Origin: Acidobacteriota bacterium
GTDB taxonomy: Bacteria; Actinomycetota; Actinomycetes; Actinomycetales; Microbacteriaceae
Length of the DNA: 64,000 nucleotides
Direction of reading: 5' to 3'
Assembly: GCA_019351995.1 (NCBI GenBank)
Contig: JABBOD010000011.1
Location: 1-64,000, forward strand
Positions 46,136 through 54,450 of the stretch are shown in pieces. The stretch's first letter is position 1. The number at the start of each line of letters is the position of its first letter. Both the position numbers and the translations under genes were made by a program. The notes under the pieces are model-generated. The model was not told where the DNA came from, did not search any database, and was given only the letters and a program-made list of their open reading frames with translations.

Positions 46136-46890
46136 TCCCGCACCCCTCGGTAGCTTCTGGCCGCGTCGACCAGGCTGTCAAACAGGCGGACGTCATCGGC
46201 GGCATCTTGCTCGGGATGCCACTGCACCCCGACGCCGAATGGCACACCGTCGAGCTCGACCGCCTGCACGATTCCGCCGCTCGAGCGGGCGGTGACGAGC
46301 AGCCCGTCACCGAGTGAGTCGATGGCCTGGTGGTGGTAGCTCTGCACCTCATGGGGTCCGGCGCCGATGATCGTGGCGATCTTCGATCCGTCGATCACCT
46401 GGATCTCGTTGACCTTGAACACCCCGTTCACGCCCGTATAGCGGTCGTCACCGACCACCTCGGGCAGGTGCTGGTGCAGGGTGCCTCCGCGGTTGACATT
46501 GAGCACCTGGATGCCACGGCAGATCGCGAGGAACGGCACCTCGGCGTCGATCGCGGCGGTGAGCAGCGCGTCATCCCAGTCGTCGCGGAGCCGACTCGGA
46601 GCATCCGCCATCGGATGCGCGTCCGCCCCGTAGCGGCTCGCTTCGACGTCGAGTCCGCCGGAGATGATCAGCCCGTCGAGCCGGGCCATGACCTGTTCGG
46701 CGACCCCGCCCTCCAGCGGCTGCGGTGGGAGCAGGACCGGGATGCCGCCGGCCTTCTCGACCGCCGCGAAGTACACCTCGGGCAGGAATGCGGCCTGCAC
46801 ATCCCACACCCCGGTCTGCGCGCGCTGCAGATAGGTGGTGAGCCCGATCATCGGGCGCGGGCGCCGGGAGTCAGAGTCGCTCGAAGCCAC
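46132..46890 (-). CDS. Class I glutamine amidotransferase-like hydrolase (PuuD type)
   Basis: A 252-residue peptidase C26 protein with the Cys nucleophile in PFLAICRGIQVLNV, catalytic His in VQWHPEQD and its Glu partner. The family includes PuuD, which cleaves gamma-glutamyl-GABA. The GTG start at 46890 lies inside the GS-like gene (20-nt overlap). The role is inferred as releasing glutamate from gamma-glutamyl intermediates. Confidence 0.92.
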   Translation of the reverse strand: MASSDSDSRRPRPMIGLTTYLQRAQTGVWDVQAAFLPEVYFAAVEKAGGIPVLLPPQPLEGGVAEQVMARLDGLIISGGLDVEASRYGADAHPMADAPSRLRDDWDDALLTAAIDAEVPFLAICRGIQVLNVNRGGTLHQHLPEVVGDDRYTGVNGVFKVNEIQVIDGSKIATIIGAGPHEVQSYHHQAIDSLGDGLLVTARSSGGIVQAVELDGVPFGVGVQWHPEQDAADDVRLFDSLVDAARSYRGVRE

Positions 46891-48235
46891 GGATCCGCTC
46901 CCAATCGGTCACAACCGCGTCGTACGCCTTCAACTCGACGCGCGCGTTGTTCAGGTAGTGCTCGACGACCGCCGGCCCGAAGGCCTCCTGCGCGACCGCC
47001 GAGTTCGCGAAGAGTTCGGCCGCGTCGCGCAGGGTGGTCGGCACCCGCGGCGCGTCGGAGCCGTAGGCGTTGCCCACGAAGATCGGCTCCAGCTTGAGCT
47101 CGTTCTCGATGCCGTAGAGGCCACCGGCGATGAGCGCGGCCACGGCGAGGTACTGGTTGACGTCCCCGCCGGGAACCCGGTTCTCGACGCGGAGACCCTG
47201 CCCGTGGCCGACCACTCGCAACGCGCACGTGCGGTTGTCGAGCCCCCAGGCGATCGCCGTCGGCGCAAAGCTGCCCTCGACAAAGCGCTTGTATGAGTTG
47301 ATGTTGGGGGCGAAGAACAGGCTGAGTTCCCGAGTGGTGGCGATCAGGCCGGCGATCCAGTGCTCCATCAGTTTCGAGAATCCGTGCGGGCCATCCCCCG
47401 CCATCACCGCGTCACCGTCGGTGCCGCGCAGCGAGAGATGGATGTGGCAGCTGTTGCCTTCGCGTTCGTTGAACTTGGCCATGAAGGTGAGGGCCTGCCC
47501 GTGCTGGTCGGCGATCTCCTTGGCACCGTTCTTGTAGATCGCGTGGTTGTCGCAGGTGGCGAGCGCCTCCGTGTAGCGGAACGCGATCTCCTGTTGGCCG
47601 AGGTTGCACTCGCCTTTGACAGCCTCGCAGTACATGCCCGCGCCGTCCATACCGTTGCGGATGTCGCGCAGCAGCGGCTCCATCCGCGTGGACGCCAGCA
47701 GCGCGTAGTCGATGTTGTAGTCGCTGGCCGGGGTGAGGCCGTCATATTTCTTGGCCCAGGCATCCCGGTAGCTGTTCTCGAACACGATGAACTCGAGTTC
47801 GGTGCCGACGAACGGCACGAGTCCCCGCTCGGCCAGGCGCGCGATCTGCGTCTTCAGGATCTCGCGCGGCGACTGCGGCACCAGAGAGCCGTCCATCGTG
47901 GTCAGATCGGCCATCACCATCGCCGTACCCGGAAGCCACGGGATCACCCGCAGGGTGTCGAGGTCCGGCTTCAACACCATGTCGCCGTACCCGGTCTCCC
48001 AGCTCGAGATGGCGTAGCCGTCGACCGTGTTCATCTCGACGTCGACGGCGAGCAGGTAGTTGCAGGCCTCCGCACCGTGCGCGGCGATGTCCTCCTGGAA
48101 GAGGCGGGCGGAGGTGCGTTTGCCGACGAGTCGCCCCTGCATGTCGCAGAACGCGACGATCACCGTGTCGATGTCGCGCTTCTCGATCAGAACACCGAGT
48201 TCGTCGATCGTGAGGTTCCCACTCTGGACGGCCAT
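46871..48235 (-). CDS. Glutamine synthetase-like gamma-glutamyl-amine ligase
   Basis: A 454-residue GS-family protein (PuuA/GlnA3-GlnA4 type rather than GlnA). Its metal-binding core has EFIVFENSY, NLGQQEIAFRY and HIHLSLRG, and NINSYKRFVEGSFAPTAIAWG and NRVPGGDVNQYLAVAAL are the usual late motifs. It lacks the adenylylation Tyr loop of GlnA. It probably attaches glutamate to an amine such as a polyamine or ethanolamine. It heads a five-gene operon. The ATG has a strong AAGGAGG about 6 nt upstream. Confidence 0.92.
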   Translation of the reverse strand: MAVQSGNLTIDELGVLIEKRDIDTVIVAFCDMQGRLVGKRTSARLFQEDIAAHGAEACNYLLAVDVEMNTVDGYAISSWETGYGDMVLKPDLDTLRVIPWLPGTAMVMADLTTMDGSLVPQSPREILKTQIARLAERGLVPFVGTELEFIVFENSYRDAWAKKYDGLTPASDYNIDYALLASTRMEPLLRDIRNGMDGAGMYCEAVKGECNLGQQEIAFRYTEALATCDNHAIYKNGAKEIADQHGQALTFMAKFNEREGNSCHIHLSLRGTDGDAVMAGDGPHGFSKLMEHWIAGLIATTRELSLFFAPNINSYKRFVEGSFAPTAIAWGLDNRTCALRVVGHGQGLRVENRVPGGDVNQYLAVAALIAGGLYGIENELKLEPIFVGNAYGSDAPRVPTTLRDAAELFANSAVAQEAFGPAVVEHYLNNARVELKAYDAVVTDWERIRGFERL

Positions 48236-48411
48236 GGTGTCCTCCTTCTGATTCCGACCATTACAACCTAGAGTCCTTCCGCGGAGCCTCAGAACTTTTC
48301 ACGCGACGGCAACCTCCAAAGGTAGAACCTCGGTACCAATAAGGGCCATTTTCGGACCCGACATCGACAGCACGCCCCCAACCGGAGTTCGTCGGCACAA
48401 GGCGGCGGAGA
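48236..48411. other. Intergenic region upstream of the GS-like operon
   Basis: This 176-bp gap should carry the promoter of the GS-like operon, which runs leftwards, and the end of the transcript of the small gene at 48412-48756. A TCGGTACCAA stretch near 48329 contains a GGTACC dyad and could be a GntR-type site, but this is weak. No RNA gene is visible. Confidence 0.35.
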
Positions 48412-48756
48412 TCAGCTCTCCTCCGCATCGGTGAGCCCGAGCTCACGAAGCGCCTCCAGGCCGCCTGCCCGGTAACTCGCCCACTCGCCGCCGCCATCTG
48501 CCCTGGGCTGCTGACGCCCCTCCCACGACTCCCGCAGCGTGGTGATCAGCTCCGAGATCCGGCTAGGGGACGGGTCGTCGCGGAGGCCCCGCAACATCTC
48601 CCCCAATGCGGCGACACGTCCTTCGTGGAACTTTGCAGCCGGAAACGAGCGCCCGCTCTTCGTCAGAGCGCAGGCCGTCGAGTCGCCGAGGGCATCCGAC
48701 CAGGCCCGAATCGCCTCAGCGCGAAGTCGAGCGACTCCGGGCGCGTCGATCGCCAT
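48412..48756 (-). CDS. Hypothetical protein in the CstR-like operon
   Basis: A 114-residue soluble protein, mostly helical in character, with no domain I recognise. It contains one Cys (STACALTK) and an Arg/Glu-rich middle (FHEGRVAALGEMLRGLRDD). It lies 18 bp downstream of the CsoR-family gene on the same strand, so it is probably co-transcribed with it. The start ATG is at 48756. Confidence 0.65.
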   Translation of the reverse strand: MAIDAPGVARLRAEAIRAWSDALGDSTACALTKSGRSFPAAKFHEGRVAALGEMLRGLRDDPSPSRISELITTLRESWEGRQQPRADGGGEWASYRAGGLEALRELGLTDAEES

Positions 48757-48774
48757 TGCATCTCCGCAGTCGGG

Positions 48775-49032
<258 letters not shown>

Positions 49033-49073
49033 TTATTCCTCCGACGTCGACCGCGATAGCTGATGTCCCCATG

Positions 49074-49109
49074 ATACCCCCGCCGTATTTTAAATACCCC
49101 TGGGGGTAT
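49074..49109. promoter_or_regulatory. CstR-type operators between repressor and thioredoxin gene
   Basis: ATACCCC-TG-GGGGTAT (49094-49109) is a perfect GC-rich CsoR/CstR-type dyad. An imperfect copy beginning ATACCCC lies at 49074-49087. Between them is GTATTTTAAATAC, which offers -10-like sequence on both strands. Confidence 0.8.
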
Positions 49110-49165
49110 CTGCTACCATGGGCGAATCCGCGCGAAAGTCGGCGGTGATTCCGAAAGGCAGCCCC

Positions 49166-49537
49166 GTGGCAACCACCCACCTGACAGCCGATTCCTTCGG
49201 CGAGGCGGTCGCGCAGAACGACATCGTCTTCGTCGACTTCTGGGCAGCCTGGTGCCCGCCCTGCCGGGCCTTCGCACCCGTCTTCGAGAAGGCTTCCGAG
49301 AGGCACCCCGGCATCGTGTTCGGCAAGGTCGATACCGAGGCCGAGCAGCAGCTCGCCGCCACGGCTCGCATCACCTCGATTCCGACGTTGATGGCATTCC
49401 GCGACCACATGCTCGTCTTCTCCCAGCCCGGGGCTCTGAACAGCCAGCAGTTCGAACAACTCATCGGGGTGATCGAACAGCTGGACATGGACGAGTTCCG
49501 TCGGGGGCTGGAATCGGAAACCACATCCCGCGCCTGA
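49166..49537 (+). CDS. Thioredoxin-like protein
   Basis: A 123-residue thioredoxin fold protein with active site WCPPC (Cys30, Cys33) and cis-Pro in ITSIPTLMAF. A GTG start at 49166 is preferred: it gives the usual compact thioredoxin N-terminus and has AAAGG about 7 nt upstream. The frame extends to an ATG at 49118 right beside the operator. In this context it may reduce persulfides or supply electrons to rhodanese-bound sulfur. Confidence 0.9.
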   Translation: MATTHLTADSFGEAVAQNDIVFVDFWAAWCPPCRAFAPVFEKASERHPGIVFGKVDTEAEQQLAATARITSIPTLMAFRDHMLVFSQPGALNSQQFEQLIGVIEQLDMDEFRRGLESETTSRA

Positions 49538-49588
49538 GGCACCAGCCACAGCTCCCCAACAAATCCACCTCAAACGGACAAGGACACC

Positions 49589-49966
49589 ATGAAGCGCATC
49601 ACCCGCCTGCTCGCCCCCCTCGCCATCGCCGGTTCCGTGGCTCTCGGACTCTCCGGCTGCGCCCCCGCGGCGGAGTCACCGTCGATCTCGGTCGCCGCCG
49701 GGACCGTGGTCATTGACGTACGTACGCCCGCAGAGTATGCCTCCGGGCATCTGGCGGGCGCGATCAACATCGACGTGCAATCGGCATCCTTCGACTCGGT
49801 CGCCGGCCGGCTCCCCGCCGATGGGACCTACGTGCTCTACTGCCATTCAGGGTCACGTGCCGCGGCAGCGATCAGCCACCTGGCGACGCTCGGCTTCACG
49901 CACCTGACCAACGCCGGAGGGCTCGACGCAGCCTCATCGGCGACCGGTCTGGCAATCGTCCAGTAG
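49589..49966 (+). CDS. Rhodanese-domain lipoprotein
   Basis: A 125-residue secreted rhodanese. The N-terminal signal has lipobox LSGC, so the protein is membrane-anchored outside the cytoplasm. The rhodanese domain has DVRTPAEYASGHLAGAINI and the active-site Cys loop YCHSGSRA. It lies 51 bp after the thioredoxin gene on the same strand, so it is probably co-regulated by the CstR-like repressor. It would transfer sulfane sulfur at the cell surface. Confidence 0.92.
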   Translation: MKRITRLLAPLAIAGSVALGLSGCAPAAESPSISVAAGTVVIDVRTPAEYASGHLAGAINIDVQSASFDSVAGRLPADGTYVLYCHSGSRAAAAISHLATLGFTHLTNAGGLDAASSATGLAIVQ

Positions 49967-50007
49967 CGTCAGCTGTCGGTCGGGAAGGTCCCGTCTCGAC
50001 ACTCCGC

Positions 50008-50592
50008 TCAGGCCTGGCGCTCGAACGCGGCCAGATGGTTCTGCGAGCCGGCCAGCAGTCGCTGATAGGCGCTGACGACGTCGGCCTGGCCTTCGAGCGC
50101 GATGGCACCGTTCAGATCGACGATGTCCTTCTTCTCGATGGTCACACCGACCTGGATCGCCTCGCGATAGCTCGTGCGTCCCTGGGCGATGAGCCGATCG
50201 TAAAGCGCCTGCAACTCGGTGTTGGTGAACACTCCGAGCTCGGTCGAGCGGGAATCGACGATGCCGCGGCTCGCGAGCAGCGGCACGAGAAGGTTCTGGT
50301 GTGTCGTCTCGCTCGCGGCGATGTTGCCGAAGATGTTCGCACCCCACGTCTCGCCGAGCAGGACATACACGTCGTGGGCCAGCTTCTCTTCCTCGATCAT
50401 GTAGCTCAAAGACGCTGCGGTGACCGGCGTGGAGTCGACGGCCGTTGCCGTCGGGGCAGGAGCAACGGTGGCCGTACCCTGCGAGCGGGGCGCCTCGGCC
50501 GGGGGAACCGTCAGCACGATGGCGGCAGCGCCGACTCCGACGACCACCAGTCCGGCCGCGACGAACGTGATGACGAGGCCGCGTGTCCTCAT
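50008..50592 (-). CDS. DUF2202 ferritin-like exported protein
   Basis: A 194-residue protein with an N-terminal membrane anchor or signal (LVITFVAAGLVVVGVGAAAIVL), a short Pro/Thr/Ala linker, and a DUF2202 domain with LSYMIEEEKLAHDVYVLLGETWGANIFGNIAASETTHQNLL. The Glu and ExxH pattern suggests a ferritin-like di-metal four-helix bundle. Function is unknown. The start ATG at 50592 overlaps the CoA-disulfide reductase stop by 4 nt, so it is translationally coupled. Confidence 0.87.
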   Translation of the reverse strand: MRTRGLVITFVAAGLVVVGVGAAAIVLTVPPAEAPRSQGTATVAPAPTATAVDSTPVTAASLSYMIEEEKLAHDVYVLLGETWGANIFGNIAASETTHQNLLVPLLASRGIVDSRSTELGVFTNTELQALYDRLIAQGRTSYREAIQVGVTIEKKDIVDLNGAIALEGQADVVSAYQRLLAGSQNHLAAFERQA

Positions 50593-52286
50593 GAGACGGC
50601 GCTCGCAGCTGCGGCGAGCCGCAGTTCGGGGACGAGTCGTCGCTCGGCATTCACACGTGCCGTCATCCCGGCGTTCCAGGTGAGGTAGCCGCCGTCAAGG
50701 TTGACAGCATCCCGGCCCAACTGGCTCAGAAGTCGCACCGCGGTGTGACCGCGCTGGCCCACCTTGCAGTGCACGATCAGCCGCCGATCGGGGATCTCGG
50801 CGATTCGTGAGCGGATGTCGTCGAGAGGGATGTTGATCGAGCCGGGGATGGCTCCCTCGGCGTGCTCGGACTCGGTGCGCACGTCGACAAGAACCGCGCC
50901 GGCTGCCAGCTCGGCATCGAGTTCGTGCCACTGGATCGAGCGAGTGAGCCCGTCGACCGCGTTGAGTGCCACATAGCCGAGCATGTTCACGGGGTCCTTG
51001 GCGGAGGAGAACTGCGGGGCGTATGCCAACTCGAGGTCGGCGAGTTCGGAGGCAAGGATGCCTCCGGCCATCGCCGTCGAAATCACATCGATCCGCTTGT
51101 CGACTCCGTCGCCGCCGATGCCTTGCGCTCCCAGGATCTCGTCGGTGCGGGCATCGACGACCAGCTTGAGCGACATCGACGTGGCGCCCGGGTAGTACCC
51201 GGTGTGCGACGCGGGATGCGTGTGGATGACGCGAATGTCGCGGCCGGTCGCACGCAACAGCTTCTCGTTCCAGCCGGTTGCGGCGATGGTGAGACCCATC
51301 AGACCGACGACGGCGGTGCCGAACGCGTCTCGCACCCGGATCGTCTTGCCGCTGATCGCGTCCGCGACGAGACGACCGTGACGATTCGCCAGTCCGGCGA
51401 GCGCGACGAGGCGCTGCTCCCCCGAGATCGCATCGGTCTTCTCGACGGCGTCGCCGATGGCATAGATGGACGGGTCGCTGGTGCGCAACTGGCTGTCGAC
51501 GCGGATGCCGCCGCGCTCACCGAGGGCAAGGCCCGCGGCAACCGCGAGGGAGGTCTCGGGTCGCACGCCGATCGATGCAAGGACGAATTCGGCCGGCACG
51601 GTGCTGCCGTCGCTGAGCGTTGCCGTGTCGGGTCCTATCTCGGATACCTGAGTACCGAGCCGCACATCGACCCCTGCCGCGCGAAGTCGGTCGGCGACGG
51701 GACCTGCCATCTCGGGGTCGAGGGGTGGGAGCACCTGGTCGCCGAGCTCCACGAGCGTGACGTCGAGGCCACGATGCACGAGGTTCTCGACCACCTCGAG
51801 CCCGATGAATCCGGCACCGATCACCAGGGCGGTGCGCGGGGCGGAGTCGAGCTCGCTCATGGCGCGGTCGACGTCCTCGATGTCACGCAGGGTCAACATC
51901 CGCTCCCCGCCGGGAAGCGGCGGCCGAACGGGCGTGGCACCCGGGGAGAGCACGAGAGAGTCGTAGCGCTCGACGGACTGCTCGCCGGTGAGCACATTGC
52001 GGACGCTGACGGTCTTGGCATCGCGGTCGATCGCTGTCACCTCGCGATGCACGCGCACGTCGAGGCCGAAACGGGAGCCGAGGGATGCGGGCGTCTGAAG
52101 CAGCAGGCTCTCACGCTCTTCGATGACACCACCGAGGTAGTACGGAAGTCCGCAGTTGGCGAAGGAGACGTGGCCGCCGCGCTCGAGAACGAGAATCTCG
52201 GCGTCTTCGATCAGGCGTCGGAGGCGGGTCGCGGCGGACATGCCGCCCGCGACGCCGCCGATGATGATGATGCGCTGTGTGCTCAT
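50589..52286 (-). CDS. CoA-disulfide/persulfide reductase with C-terminal rhodanese domain
   Basis: A 565-residue flavoprotein of the CoADR-RHD class. FAD-binding IIIIGGVAGGMSAATRLRR, single redox-active Cys45 in HVSFANCGLPYYLGG, NAD(P)-binding VIGAGFIGLEVVENL, the C-terminal dimer domain, and a rhodanese domain from about residue 470 with Cys507 in HCKVGQRGHTA are present. It reduces CoA (per)sulfides. The start ATG at 52286 is preferred over the upstream frame because TATAGT lies 6 nt upstream and the CstR-type palindrome at 52301 is beyond it. Confidence 0.95.
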   Translation of the reverse strand: MSTQRIIIIGGVAGGMSAATRLRRLIEDAEILVLERGGHVSFANCGLPYYLGGVIEERESLLLQTPASLGSRFGLDVRVHREVTAIDRDAKTVSVRNVLTGEQSVERYDSLVLSPGATPVRPPLPGGERMLTLRDIEDVDRAMSELDSAPRTALVIGAGFIGLEVVENLVHRGLDVTLVELGDQVLPPLDPEMAGPVADRLRAAGVDVRLGTQVSEIGPDTATLSDGSTVPAEFVLASIGVRPETSLAVAAGLALGERGGIRVDSQLRTSDPSIYAIGDAVEKTDAISGEQRLVALAGLANRHGRLVADAISGKTIRVRDAFGTAVVGLMGLTIAATGWNEKLLRATGRDIRVIHTHPASHTGYYPGATSMSLKLVVDARTDEILGAQGIGGDGVDKRIDVISTAMAGGILASELADLELAYAPQFSSAKDPVNMLGYVALNAVDGLTRSIQWHELDAELAAGAVLVDVRTESEHAEGAIPGSINIPLDDIRSRIAEIPDRRLIVHCKVGQRGHTAVRLLSQLGRDAVNLDGGYLTWNAGMTARVNAERRLVPELRLAAAASAVS

Positions 52287-52292
52287 GACCCC

Positions 52293-52298
52293 ACTATA
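52293..52298 (-). promoter_or_regulatory. Leaderless-type -10 of the CoA-disulfide reductase gene (TATAGT)
   Basis: TATAGT, 6 nt (GGGGTC) before the ATG at 52286. The operator lies 2 bp further upstream. Confidence 0.55.
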
Positions 52299-52300
52299 GA

Positions 52301-52316
52301 ATACCCCCGGGGGTAT
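52301..52316. promoter_or_regulatory. CstR-type operator of the CoA-disulfide reductase gene
   Basis: ATACCCCCGGGGGTAT is a perfect 16-bp dyad. It shares its half-site ATACCCC with the operator at 49094-49109, which ties the two loci to one repressor. Confidence 0.85.
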
Positions 52317-52370
52317 ATCAAGAGGCGCGATTCCGTTCGCGACCGCTTCGCCGGCGCACGACGATCGGTG

Positions 52371-52415
52371 GCACGCTCCCGTTGTCAAGGACAGTCCTTG
52401 ACAACGGGAGCGTGC
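52371..52415. repeat. 45-bp near-perfect palindrome (TTGTCAAGGAC core)
   Basis: Two 22-nt arms (52371-52392 and 52394-52415) are exact complements around one base. The core is TTGTCAAGGAC and its complement. It lies 3 bp past the end of the PLP-enzyme gene and about 85 bp upstream of the CoA-reductase start. It may be a terminator for the PLP-enzyme gene (no T-tract), a binding dyad, or a small mobile element. Confidence 0.7.
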
Positions 52416-52418
52416 CAG

Positions 52419-53651
52419 TCAGAAGAAGGTCTCCACGAAGCCCACGACCGCCGGATCGGCGGCAGCCGCCGACTCGAGCTCGGGAATCAGCCGCCACCTG
52501 TCGAACGCCGTGCACGGGTGCGAGACGCCGAGCCGGACGAGGTCGCCCACGGCGATCGAGGACGAGACAGGGACGCTCACGTAGGCGTGCTGGTCGTTGA
52601 GCGTCGTCACCACCGCACCGGGATGACCGTGCACCACCGGGAGCCCAAGATCGATCGGCGCATCCCGCTTCCCCGCATCGAGGATCACCAGCGTCGGCTC
52701 CGGTCGCGACACCACCCGTGACCACAGCGCGAGCCCGGGACGGAACGCGAGCGACGAGTCGGCGAACGGCGAGATCCCGTCGTAGAACACCTCATCGTGC
52801 GCCTGGAATGCTCCCGAGCGCAGCACGACGGTGACGTCGCGGCCGCGAGAATCGGCCAGCAGACCCAGCTCCTCGGCGACGACCTCGAAATACGCGCTGC
52901 CGCCCGCCGTGACCAGCGGCTCCAGCAACGCATCCCACGTCAGCAGCGTCGACATCAGCTCACGCAACTCGCTCAGGTAGGTGCGCACGCGAGCCAGCGT
53001 CGAAGGGGAGCGGTCGGCCCCATACGAGCCCTCGTAGCCGGCGACTCCGCGCAGGCGGAGGCGCGGCGCGGCCAGCACCTCACGTGCGACCGCGAGCGCG
53101 GCCTCCGTGCCGCGCGCACCCGTGCGACCGCCGGGAGCGCCGAACTCGATCAACACGTCAAGCGGGCGGGTGCCTGGCGACTCCGCGAGCAGGCGGACGC
53201 CCTCGACCGAGTCGACCCAACATGCGATCTCGGCCCCGGTGTCCACTTCCTCCGACAGCCATGAGATGGCGACGGGATCGACGACCTCGTTCGCGATCAG
53301 CAGCCGCTGCACACCCGACGCACGTGCCACCTGGGCCTGCCACACCGTTGCGACGGTGAGACCCCAGGCGCCAGCATCCAGCAAGCGCTGCCACAGCTCG
53401 GGAGCCATCGTCGTCTTGCCGTGCGGCGCCACCTCGAGTCCGCGCTCGCGCGCCCAGTCAAGAAGCGTGGTGGTGTTGTGGTCGACGGCGGATCGGTCGA
53501 GCGTCAACAACGGCGTCGAGAACTCGCGGAGTAGATGCCGCTCGGTGGCCACCTCCGAGGCCTTCCGCCCCCACAGGCTCGACGGCACCGACTTGTGCCG
53601 CACACTCAACACGAGGGACGCATCTGGCACAGCCGGAACAGAGGAGCTCAC
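52419..53651 (-). CDS. PLP-dependent D-threonine aldolase / D-serine dehydratase-like protein
   Basis: A 410-residue fold-type III PLP enzyme. The N-terminal alanine-racemase-like barrel has PLLTLDRSAVDHN and the PLP Lys79 in EVAPHGKTTMAPELW. The C-terminal D-Ser-dehydratase-type domain has a metal-binding His/Cys pattern (LGVSHPCTAFDRW). The likely reaction is retro-aldol cleavage or dehydration of a D-beta-hydroxy amino acid. The start is GTG at 53651, with TAGCGT exactly 7 nt upstream. It is divergent from the alpha/beta hydrolase. Confidence 0.88.
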   Translation of the reverse strand: MSSSVPAVPDASLVLSVRHKSVPSSLWGRKASEVATERHLLREFSTPLLTLDRSAVDHNTTTLLDWARERGLEVAPHGKTTMAPELWQRLLDAGAWGLTVATVWQAQVARASGVQRLLIANEVVDPVAISWLSEEVDTGAEIACWVDSVEGVRLLAESPGTRPLDVLIEFGAPGGRTGARGTEAALAVAREVLAAPRLRLRGVAGYEGSYGADRSPSTLARVRTYLSELRELMSTLLTWDALLEPLVTAGGSAYFEVVAEELGLLADSRGRDVTVVLRSGAFQAHDEVFYDGISPFADSSLAFRPGLALWSRVVSRPEPTLVILDAGKRDAPIDLGLPVVHGHPGAVVTTLNDQHAYVSVPVSSSIAVGDLVRLGVSHPCTAFDRWRLIPELESAAAADPAVVGFVETFF

Positions 53652-53658
53652 CCTCGAA

Positions 53659-53668
53659 ACGCTAGCGT
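53659..53668. promoter_or_regulatory. Symmetric divergent leaderless promoter (ACGCTAGCGT)
   Basis: This 10-bp palindrome carries TAGCGT on each strand (53663-53668 plus, 53664-53659 minus). Exactly 7 nt separate each hexamer from its start codon: ATG at 53676 to the right and GTG at 53651 to the left. Confidence 0.6.
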
Positions 53669-53675
53669 GGCCATC

Positions 53676-54437
53676 ATGGACCGGGTCACCCAGAGGCGAC
53701 GTCGACACGGCGTGCGGATGTTCGGCCTCGCCGCCCTCGCCCTGGGCGTGGTCGGGATCGCGAGCTTCCTCACCTGGGCGTCGACCCCCATGCCCCCGGA
53801 GCCCGGCCCCCTGGCGACCGCTCGGGCCGACTCGGCCTTCACACTCAGCGAGACGGCCGACGGCGTCGTGCTCGCGCCGGAGAACCCGAACGGAACCGGG
53901 CTTGTCTTCATCTCCGGGGCGCGCGTCGACCCCGCGGCGTACGCGAACAAGCTGTCCGGGATCGCCGATGCGGGCGTCACCGTCGTGATCGCGCGACCGA
54001 CGCTGAACTTCGCGATCTTCGAGACCCGCCCGCTCAGCACATTTGAGGGCCTGGCCAGCACCTCGCGTGTCGTCACGTGGTACGTGGGCGGGCACTCCCT
54101 CGGTGGCGTACGCGCCTGTCAGTATGCGGCGGATGCGCCCCCCGACACGGTTGCGGGCGTCATCCTCTTCGGCTCATACTGCGCCGCCGACCTGTCACAC
54201 AGCAGCCTGCCCGTGCTGACCCTGTCGGCAGCACGCGACGGCCTCAGCACGCCCGCGAAGATCGCGGATGCCGCAGACCTGCTCCCGACCGACGCTCGAC
54301 TGGTCACCCTGCCGGGCGCCGACCACGCACAGTTCGGCGACTACGGCGCCCAGCCCGGCGACAATCCGGCCACCGCGAGCGATGCCCAGACACAAGATGA
54401 GATCACGTCGGCGGTACTGAAGTTCCTCGGCCAGTAG
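53676..54437 (+). CDS. Alpha/beta hydrolase-fold membrane-anchored protein
   Basis: A 253-residue protein with an N-terminal signal or anchor (MFGLAALALGVVGIASFLTWAS). It is then an alpha/beta hydrolase (Abhydrolase_5-like) with the nucleophile Ser in GGHSLGGVRAC, Asp in SAARDGLSTP and His in LPGADHAQFGDYG. The substrate is unknown. The start ATG is at 53676. Confidence 0.87.
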   Translation: MDRVTQRRRRHGVRMFGLAALALGVVGIASFLTWASTPMPPEPGPLATARADSAFTLSETADGVVLAPENPNGTGLVFISGARVDPAAYANKLSGIADAGVTVVIARPTLNFAIFETRPLSTFEGLASTSRVVTWYVGGHSLGGVRACQYAADAPPDTVAGVILFGSYCAADLSHSSLPVLTLSAARDGLSTPAKIADAADLLPTDARLVTLPGADHAQFGDYGAQPGDNPATASDAQTQDEITSAVLKFLGQ

Positions 54438-54450
54438 GCGCGATTTCGCG

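Noticed and set aside
52371-52415. LexA/SOS box
   Set aside because: The palindrome is far longer than an actinobacterial SOS box and lacks the GAACN-type half-sites; no SOS gene is adjacent.
50862-52721. 619-residue plus-strand open frame opposite the CoA-disulfide reductase
   Set aside because: An antisense shadow. It also runs through the operator and the 45-bp palindrome.
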